This document shows, piece after piece, positions 56,940 to 64,000 of a stretch of DNA of 64,000 bases (the first letter of the stretch is position 1; each line of letters begins with the position of its first letter). The stretch is from assembly GCA_964036315.1 (NCBI GenBank), contig OZ038479.1, forward strand, positions 58,134,246 to 58,198,245, written 5' to 3'. Position numbers and translations under genes: made by a program. The DNA is from Acanthosepion esculentum (lineage: Eukaryota > Mollusca > Cephalopoda > Sepiida > Sepiidae). The notes under the pieces were generated by a model, which saw nothing but the letters and a program-made list of their open reading frames with translations, was not told the DNA's origin and made no database searches.

Positions 56940-57907
56940 TAAGTACCTCCAGAGAAACACAATACATAAGGCTTAAAATCAATTTTTAAAAATGGAAAAT
57001 CTTTTTTGAAGCTTTTATTTCAAGCTAATAGATTAAATGTCACATTTCCAATAAGCAAAATACTTAAACTGACAAGAAGCATTTTTTTAATCATTAAAAA
57101 ATCGCTGTTCTTAGTCATCTGCCAGTACAATGTAATTCTCTTTATGAAAGAAATCTTTCAAAAATAAAATATATTTTGCTGAAACTTTATTTGAGGAATA
57201 TTAGCTGATTTAATGGTTAATCAGATTTGAAATGAATGACTTACTTTAATTTAAAATATTGCAGAAATGCATTTTTTAACACAGAAGTAGGTGTTTTGAT
57301 TACATGTTGAAAGATTGACAGCCAGGAATTTATATAATCTTTTTTTTCTGGGGGGACATATCTGTTAAAATTGCCTGAGAAATATAATGTGAGTGCCTTT
57401 TTTTCCATAGTTTTAACTGTCCAGTTATCTTAAAAATTTAGGAAAATATTCTTTGTAATCTGATGTTTTAATTTTAGGTGCTGTGCTTTTAAATTTACTT
57501 ATTTTCTGATAATGTCCTGTATGAACAACTGCATATAAAAAGATTAGCACATTTATACACATACAAAATTTTTTTTTAAATACTGGGTATCACTATATTG
57601 TACTAAGCTTTTTCAATTATTAATATAGTTTTTACTTAATAACATTATCACCTTACCAGTCCAAATTAATACAAAATATTAAAAGATTTAAAAATTTATA
57701 AATTCTAATTAAAATTTTTAAAATATGAAAATGCAAATGTTCTAAAAAATATCAAAAAATCTAATTTGCAATTTGATAATCAAAAAATCCTCTGTTGTTT
57801 TCTCTTAATAATAAGAAAGATTTTGACAATGAAACTTTTTATTGAGTTTGGGGCATATTTTTATCATGGTATGATCATTGTTTTCAGTGATTCAGTAGAG
57901 GTACCTG
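56940..57907 (+). mobile_element. TIR family element, 0.97 kb
   Basis: Starts TAAGTACCTCC and ends GAGGTACCTG. Flanked by ATTTAAAA (56932-56939) and ATTTCAAA (57908-57915), an 8-bp duplication with one mismatch. The interior follows the family order (GCTTAAAATCAATTTTTAAAAATG, ATTAGCTGATTTAA, TTTTCTGATAATGTCCTGTATG, ATCATGGTATGATCATTG). No coding sequence. Confidence 0.8.
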
Positions 57908-57915
57908 ATTTCAAA

Positions 57916-58389
57916 CGTAGGTAATTTGAACAATTTTGGCAGTACCTACCTTTTGGTCTAAAATGGATACTTTTTCCTGCAATGGAAGCCAAAATAACAC
58001 CTCATTTGAAAATATTTGTCTAAAATCAAGGAATTATTTGATTCAAACAAAATTTTCAGTAATGAATAAATATTTTGCTGAATAGCTTAATGTATTAAAA
58101 AACTTTTGGGAAATACGTTTTTTGGAGGTGACGACAGATCTAATGTTGTTCTATGAAGACTTTACTTGTAAAACATAACTGAAGAAAATGACATGAGCAC
58201 CTTTCTTATATCATTTTAAGTACTCATATGCTTAAATTTTTAAGAAAATATTTTGTGGTTTAATGTTTTATTGCATTCTAGAAATTTTAGCTTTAAAATT
58301 ACTATATTTATTGCTCTTATTTTCTGATAATGTCATGTATGGTCGTCCATACTTACAAAAATTGGCATATATAAATAAAAATTCAAATG
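57916..58389. repeat. AT-rich repeat fragment
   Basis: Family text in partial form (TTATTTTCTGATAATGTCATGTATGGTCG near 58318). No gene. Confidence 0.45.
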
Positions 58390-59020
58390 TGTTGGTCTGG
58401 TTTCCCACATGTCTGTATGCTGAAAGTGCACCTTTCATCTGAGAAAAAGCTGGTATTATATAGCTTGCTCAATACCAGATACACATTGATTATTGGCTAA
58501 TATCTGGCCAGTATCATTTGTACTCTCTCAACAATCAATTGTGGAAGAGTATTAACTCCTGGTGCTTACTTGTTGGGTCGACCCAATTCTCCATTAAACT
58601 CCTCCCTGATCTCCTGATCACAAAACCAACATGCAGGGAGACAGGCATTTCCTTCTGGTGCTCCTTCGCAAGGGTGGTACTTCATCCTCATTGCTGTCAC
58701 CATCTCTTTCCACTGCAGCAGGATGCATGTCAACTCCAACTGATGAATAGCACTCACAGAAACTTGTCGCACTATGGTATATCAAATAGAGAACTGTGTT
58801 GGCCTGCAGTTAATCAAAGTCAGGTAATAACCACAGCCATCATGCATACTATCCATCCACAGCCTGGACCATGTACTGCAAACCTCCAGTCTTCGATTCT
58901 GCCAGTGTACTGGTGCTAGGTCTATGGAGTGGCATTCAGGACACCTCTGAACAACTCTTGACAGCTGTGCTAGGTACAGAGGGATCAACTTATTTGACAA
59001 AGTAAATGGTACTCTTAACA
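58390..59020 (-). pseudogene. Ty3-like pol remnant: integrase segment (left part)
   Basis: Minus strand 59021-58782 reads LSRVVQRCPECHSIDLAPVHW..., then LTLINCRPTQFS, the zinc-binding and core-start region of a Ty3/gypsy-type integrase. Below 58770 there are further pol-like pieces in other frames. Joined across the 59021-61017 insertion it is collinear with the integrase start at 61018-61138. Stops and frame changes make it non-functional. Confidence 0.65.
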
Positions 59021-61017
59021 TAGATCATGAGATCACTAAAAAAGAGCATAGCATGAGGAAAAAGACGCCAAAGTGGACAAAAACAAAATTTTACCATCTA
59101 AATGTTTGTCATTAAGAGGAAAGATCAAAGTATTTTGGGGTATTTTTTTTACATCTTTTAATCGTTCCTAGCACATCTGAAATTTTTGTTAAATATCTTG
59201 ACAGCAAAATTGACAGAGAGTCAATCAAGGCAACTATTTTTTCCATTTTATAAAAAAATGAAAATCTCAATTTGAAATTCTTTTAAAAATCAATTATCAT
59301 TTTTTCAAAACTTATTTTTAGAAAATCAGAAATTATAAAATATTTTGAACCAAGCTTAACTTAGCTTCTGCGCCGAAAAGATGTAATTTGAAAATAAAAC
59401 AAAGTAGGTCAAAAGCTTTCACGTCACTTGACAGGTGATGAATGACATATAGACGAATTACGTGAGGATAATTTGTTCTACAGAAGGAGAAAAGTGAAAT
59501 TATTTAGATTTAAGTGAACAAATTATTTACCTCGTTATTTTTAAGAAAACCTTTCAGCGTTCTATTTTTTGTTGTTTTTTGTATTTAGCTTTCACCTTAA
59601 CGTTTACGATGCTTTATGGAAAATATATTATAAAGAAATTAAAAGAAGACTGTTAAGAGTTAGATTAAATTTCATAAGAAAGGTATCTAATTAATTTATA
59701 GGTAGCTTTCTTGTGAAATTTTATCAGAAGTGTACATAAAATACTATAATTTTATGTACATTTATTACATTTTACTGTGTTATTTGTATCTCCATTCATT
59801 TTATTATTAATTTTGATATTTCATTTATGGAAAAATGTCATGACTGAGATTAATATAAAAATAAGATCATATAAATTTCATATGATGATACTGATACTTG
59901 TAGGTACCCTTCTCAGTTGAAATTGAAAAATCAAATTAACTTCTCCACACGTGTTTTGCAAAAGTAATGGCCTTAACAGTGGAGAACAATGCTTAACTCA
60001 AATAACACAACTTAACTGTATTCTGGTTGGTCTTCCATACTTTATAATTACAGCCCAATTATAAACACAAAAGTACATTTCTTAATTACTGCGGGTCTTC
60101 TGATTAGTCCAAACGATACACTTTACAACACGCTAAAAAAAGATCTATCTCATAATGTATGTATGTATGTTGCGGCATTCCCCCTGGATCGGTTAAGCCG
60201 GCTCCTTCCAAGGAATTCACCGCGTCCGGAACGAAGGCCGACCAAGCACGGCGATCTATCGCCAATGCTGAAACGAGCGACAGCCATTCCCAATTCCAAC
60301 GGCGGTGAACTCTTGAAACAGAGTAACAAGGGAGTTTGAACTTCACACGCGGTCCCCACACCTCGCGTGCTATCCCAGTGGAGAGAGGAATATGCTCTTA
60401 CTTGCCGCAGAATTTCCACAGACGCAGAGGCAGGAGTAACCAAGAGGCCGCCGGATGCCGGTGCAGACGCCGAATGGTTTTGAATTCAGAGTTGACCTTC
60501 TCCTAGACCAGTTGCCATGCAAGGCTACAGAACCCAGTCTGTCCTGCTATTTACCCATAGTTGGAGAGAGAAGAAGAGGATTCACACCTTTCCCAAGGGT
60601 GTTAGCACGTAAGTGAATGTAACAGATTCAACTGGAATTCGAACTCAGCTCTACGATTCCTCAATCCGAGCCGTTATCCATTACTCCACCGTGCCTCCCT
60701 TATGAAAGTGGATGCGGCAAGAATTTCTATTTTTGCAAGATTTTCCAAATTAATGTGTGTCATTCAAAAAAATAACGTGCTAAAAATTGTATATGTTAGT
60801 TTACTAGTTCCAGTGATACAAAGAGAAACAAGGAATTTTAAATCAAAATTCAGAATGTTCTAGAAAGGAAAATTTTTTTTGAATAATTAAAATAAACTTT
60901 GATCTTTCCTCTTAATAATAGCATAAACATTTAGAGGATAAAATTTTGTTTTCGTCAAGTTTGTCATCTTTTTCATCATGCTATGCTCTTTTTTTAGTGA
61001 TCTCATGGAGGTACCTA
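59021..61017 (+). mobile_element. TIR family element inserted in an integrase relic, perfect 8-bp TSD
   Basis: Flanked by TCTTAACA at 59013-59020 and again at 61018-61025. The right end is TAGGTACCTCCATGAGATCAC (inverted). The left end TAGATCATGAGATCAC has lost the GTACCTCC segment. The interior matches 42557-44571, including the hairpin (59664-59722), but carries a SINE at 60156-60700 and lacks about 0.45 kb of the longer copy. The disrupted integrase reading resumes on the other side, which fixes the element boundaries independently of the TIRs. Confidence 0.85.
60156..60700 (-). mobile_element. long tRNA-derived SINE, about 545 bp
   Basis: On the minus strand it begins AGGGAGGCACGGTGGAGTAA with a tRNA-like A box and GAGTTCGAATTCC as B box (60630-60660). 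It continues through the body shared with 9120-9450 and then a GC-rich domain (60165-60480, e.g. GGCCGACCAAGCACGGCG on the plus strand) absent from the other copy. It ends in an ACATACATACAT tail at 60155-60170. The GC-rich island makes several spurious open frames. Confidence 0.75.
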
Positions 61018-62195
61018 TCTTAACACCAGAGTGATTGCTACTCTGATGTATTTCCATTATTTCGCATGGACTCAGCTCACCCATGGCTGTATCAAATGCT
61101 GAGAGGATAGGTTCAGTGTTTTTTTTCAACAAATCCAACCATCACTGTAGAACTCAGGTAAGTTTGTCAGCTTTATTTTGGTCGGATTTAATCACCCCTA
61201 CATCCAAAGTGTGGTTAAACTTCGCAGTTAGTGTCAAAAAGTCCTCAGTCATCTTCGCATGAGCATTTCGCATGCTGACTTCATTTTCAAGCATGCCTTT
61301 CTGGTCAAGGTGTCACTGATCCAGTGTTGAGTGCATGCAGAATCAGTGACCAGATGCAACACTTTCACCTTCCATTGCAGGGCCAGGTCTAAACATTGCA
61401 TCGAGCTCAGCTAGGTTGTTATGTTGGGTGTCACTGTCATGACAAAGCCAGCATGCATCCTCGACAATGTCTCCATTCACTTCCAATGCCACCCCAGTGG
61501 CCAGAGAATTTAAATTCACCCACACTGTCTTTTCCAGGCTGCTCACACACCAGGCTTCTCTTGCAGGGTTTTTTTTTATGCATTCTCATCACCATCTTGT
61601 GGATCATGTGCTTCAGGGAGTGGTCACAAGTTTCATCATCCCACCCATTGGTTACTGCAGTGGCTTATCACTTCAAGAATGCCACTGCTACCCTAAGCCA
61701 ACCACATACCAGAAAGTAGCCTCAAAGCTTTCCATAGAGAGAGAACGTATTATGAGCCATGAACACTTGGAGTCTCCAGGACTTTACTCACTTGTTCCCA
61801 TGGAAGCATGCTGCACTTCTCCCAGACCTGCAAGCAAAGCACTCTTGCACCATCATTGAGTCACACTCGCATAAAGAAAACTGCACTTTCATCAATGAAG
61901 ATGTCATCTATATATGCCCAAATTGTTGGGTCTGTCTTTCCACATGTTGAGAGCACTCTATTCAGCTGAGAAAAAGCTGGTGTATATCTCTCTCAGTCCC
62001 AGATCCATGCTGACTATTGACAAATACCTGCTCATACAGGTTCATATGCAAATTTTGTCAGCACTACCCACTCTAAGTAAAATATCCTCTTTCAACAAAA
62101 ATGTGAAAGAGGAGGACATATCTCCTGATGCTAACTGCACCATACACAACCAACACTGGGTCTCTTGTCAGATTGACCCAATTATCTGTTACATC
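61018..62195 (-). pseudogene. Ty3-like pol remnant: RT, RNase H and integrase start
   Basis: Minus-strand order: an RT active-site region (WAYIDDIFID-like, about 61930-61900, with a frame change inside), a spacer, and then an RNase H segment. In the RNase H piece (61546-61343) VNLNSLATGVALEVNGD and HNNLAELDAM are clear. KSDQNKADKLT follows at about 61170, then the integrase start MDLLKKNTEP...MEIHQSSNHSG to 61025. The domain order RT-RNaseH-IN is that of Ty3/gypsy elements. Multiple stops and frameshifts are present. Confidence 0.7.
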
Positions 62196-63057
62196 AAAAT
62201 TATTTTAAAAATATTGGTGTTTGACGATTTGTATTAAGCTTTTTCATTTATGGTTAGCAAATATAGTTTTCACTTAAGAATAATATCATTTAAAAGGTTG
62301 AAATTAATATAGAATTATAAAAGATATAAAACTTAATAAAAAAAAAAATGACAAGAATTCTTGTAAAAATTCATTTTTCATTGAACAATTTTTTTCTTAT
62401 GACAATAGTGTTCTTTATATATCCTATTTAAAGATATTTTTAAAAGGCTTTTCTAATTAAATAATATCATAGTTTTATTGCATTTTTTGTTTTATAATTC
62501 AAATGTAAATGGTGTTTCTCTTTGAAAAAGTTAAGGTAACAAATGTAAGACACAAGAAAGACAAACTTTCTAAAGTGCTAGAAAAATAGGTTTGTCAAAC
62601 ACTTCACAAAAAAACCAGCATAGCATGAAGACAAAAGGTCCCTAACTTGATAAAAACATTTTTAACGTCTAAATGTTGATGTTACTATTAAGATGAAAGA
62701 CCAAAGTATTTTCTGAATATTTTTTCAGATTTTTTAATCCTTCTGATAATGTTAAAAATTTTATTTAAAAATCTTGTTTTACTTGATTCAAAATTTTTTT
62801 CATAAATTCGATCATATCAGCCCTTTTTGTCTGATTTTGTAAACAAAATCAAAGTTAACAGTTTAAAAATCATGTAAAATTCAGTTACACCTTTTTCTTA
62901 TGTTATCTTAGGAAAATTAGAAAATTTAAAGTATACTTAATGTAATTTGAAAGAAACATTACTTTTGTTATCAGAAAATTTTTAAAGAGAGACCTTTCCA
63001 ACCGTGGTGCTTGCTTTCGCACATGTGTTTGATAGGTGTTAACTGATGTACGTCAAT
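62196..63057. repeat. AT-rich repeat fragments in opposite orientations
   Basis: 62200-62520 is family body in forward orientation (GATTTGTATTAAGCTTTTTCATTTATGG, TTCTTGTAAAAATTC). 62600-62760 is the right-end region in reverse (CAGCATAGCATGAAGACAAAAGGTCC). No gene. Confidence 0.45.
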
Positions 63058-64000
63058 TAGGTACCTCCAATAATTTGCTAAAAAATCAGTATAGCATAAT
63101 GATAAAAGGTCCGAAACTTAATAAAAACAAAGTTTCATCATTAAAATTTTTATGTTATTATTAAGAGGAAAGAACAAAATATTTTTTAAATATTTTTAAA
63201 AATTTTTTCCTTCTTTCTAACACACTCTAAATTTGGGTAAAAAATCTCATTTGTTTTTTTTGTTAACTTTGTAATACTTGTGGTCATCGCCATTTTAGTG
63301 TAGCAGTTTTAGGGGAAAACCCATTAATTTGGAAATACTTGCAAAAATCAAATAATTGTTTGATTTTAATGAAACTGTCAGGACATATTAAAAAATGAAT
63401 TAATTTATTTTTGAAATTTTTATTTTTAGAAATCTGTTACCCCCCACCAAATTAATTTTATGAAATTTTCTAGAATTTCCAAGACTACACAAATTGTTTA
63501 TATTACTTATAAGCAGGACTCCTTGGAGAAACTAAATCATCAATTTTTTTTCACAACTACTGCGAACTTTTTAAAAATCTGCTCCAAATCGTAAAATAAA
63601 AACTGCAATAAATTATCTAATTATCAAATTAGATATGCTTTTATTTGCTTTTATAAATAATATACATTAAGGACATTATTATCTGCAGAAAATTTTTTTT
63701 TTTTCGATGAATAAAGAATTTTTACAAGAATTGTTTGGATTTTTCTTTTAGTTTTTTCATTTTTCTTTAATTTAAAAAAATGTTTTAAAATTCTTCCAAG
63801 CAGAGTGTGGGGTCGGTTATTAAGTTTTTAAGTGAAGACTATATTTACTAAGCGAAAATTAAAAGCTTAATACAAATAATGTTACCAAAAATTTTTACCA
63901 TAATTAAAAATATTTTTTTTGTGCGTCAAAATGTTTTGTTTTTTTTAGTATGATATCTCATAAGTGATATTATGGTTTCAAAGCTTGTCTCCTCCTTGGG
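63058..64000 (-). mobile_element. TIR family element, inverted, cut by window edge
   Basis: Starts TAGGTACCTCCAATAATTTGC and reads as the reverse complement of the right half of the 17481-20460 element (CAGTATAGCATAATGATAAAAGGTCC, CTTAATAAAAACAAAGTTTCATC, later GATGAATAAAGAATTTTTACAAGAATTG). The far end lies beyond 64000. Confidence 0.65.

Noticed and set aside
60104..60443. Two overlapping minus-strand frames of 85-97 codons
   Set aside because: Explained by the GC-rich body of the SINE.

Overview
This is nuclear DNA from a multicellular animal, almost certainly an invertebrate. It is strongly AT-rich, gene-poor and packed with decayed transposons. The only convincing protein-coding sequence is C2H2 (Krüppel-type) zinc-finger sequence. 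The TE mix is tRNA-derived SINEs, Helitron, TIR/MITE elements, Ty3-like and Jockey/CR1-like retroelement relics, and a Penelope-type hammerhead motif. With the (CA)n(TA)n and (GTAT)n microsatellites and the expanded poly-C2H2 family, this would suit a mollusc such as a cephalopod, but the species cannot be fixed from this window.

Layout. Four C2H2 loci all lie on the minus strand: locus 1 at 3541-4149, locus 2 at 13830-14927, locus 3 at 38900-39952, locus 4 at 53437-54132. Each is embedded in the same duplicated context: a shared upstream block (higher coordinates) and a shared downstream block containing fossil fingers. They look like products of segmental duplication of one ancestral gene. 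Locus 2 is the best preserved (12 canonical fingers). Locus 1 lost the ancestral start codon. Loci 3 and 4 have lost the C-terminal part of the array through a frameshift and a stop. A fifth locus is represented only by downstream-flank scraps at 23516-24690. Loci 1 and 2 have a good 3' splice site upstream of the finger exon, so at least one 5' exon is probably missing from these models.

Between the loci is a patchwork of repeats. The commonest is a non-autonomous TIR family with ends TAGGTACCTCC and apparent 8-bp target duplications. One copy (59021-61017) splits the pol remnant of a Ty3-like element and is flanked by a perfect TCTTAACA duplication. Other supported mobile elements are a 1.8-kb Helitron with exact TC...CTAG termini (28285-30090), a 435-bp MITE (7645-8079), a 184-bp pogo/mariner-type MITE (5295-5478), two tRNA-derived SINEs (9120-9450, 60156-60700), LTR-element remnants (about 21981-22560, 30487-31940, 41915-42012), non-LTR reverse transcriptase relics (60-540, 1796-2530, 33660-34850) and an unclassified 1.5-2 kb repeat (18262-19735, 24691-26645).

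Functionally, the zinc-finger proteins would be nuclear DNA-binding proteins. Their fingers differ mainly at the base-contacting helix positions, the pattern expected of a birth-and-death family. I see no operon-like or defence-island system. The most notable items are the zinc-finger cluster with its graded decay, the 8-bp-TSD TIR family, and the hammerhead motif at 49025-49068.
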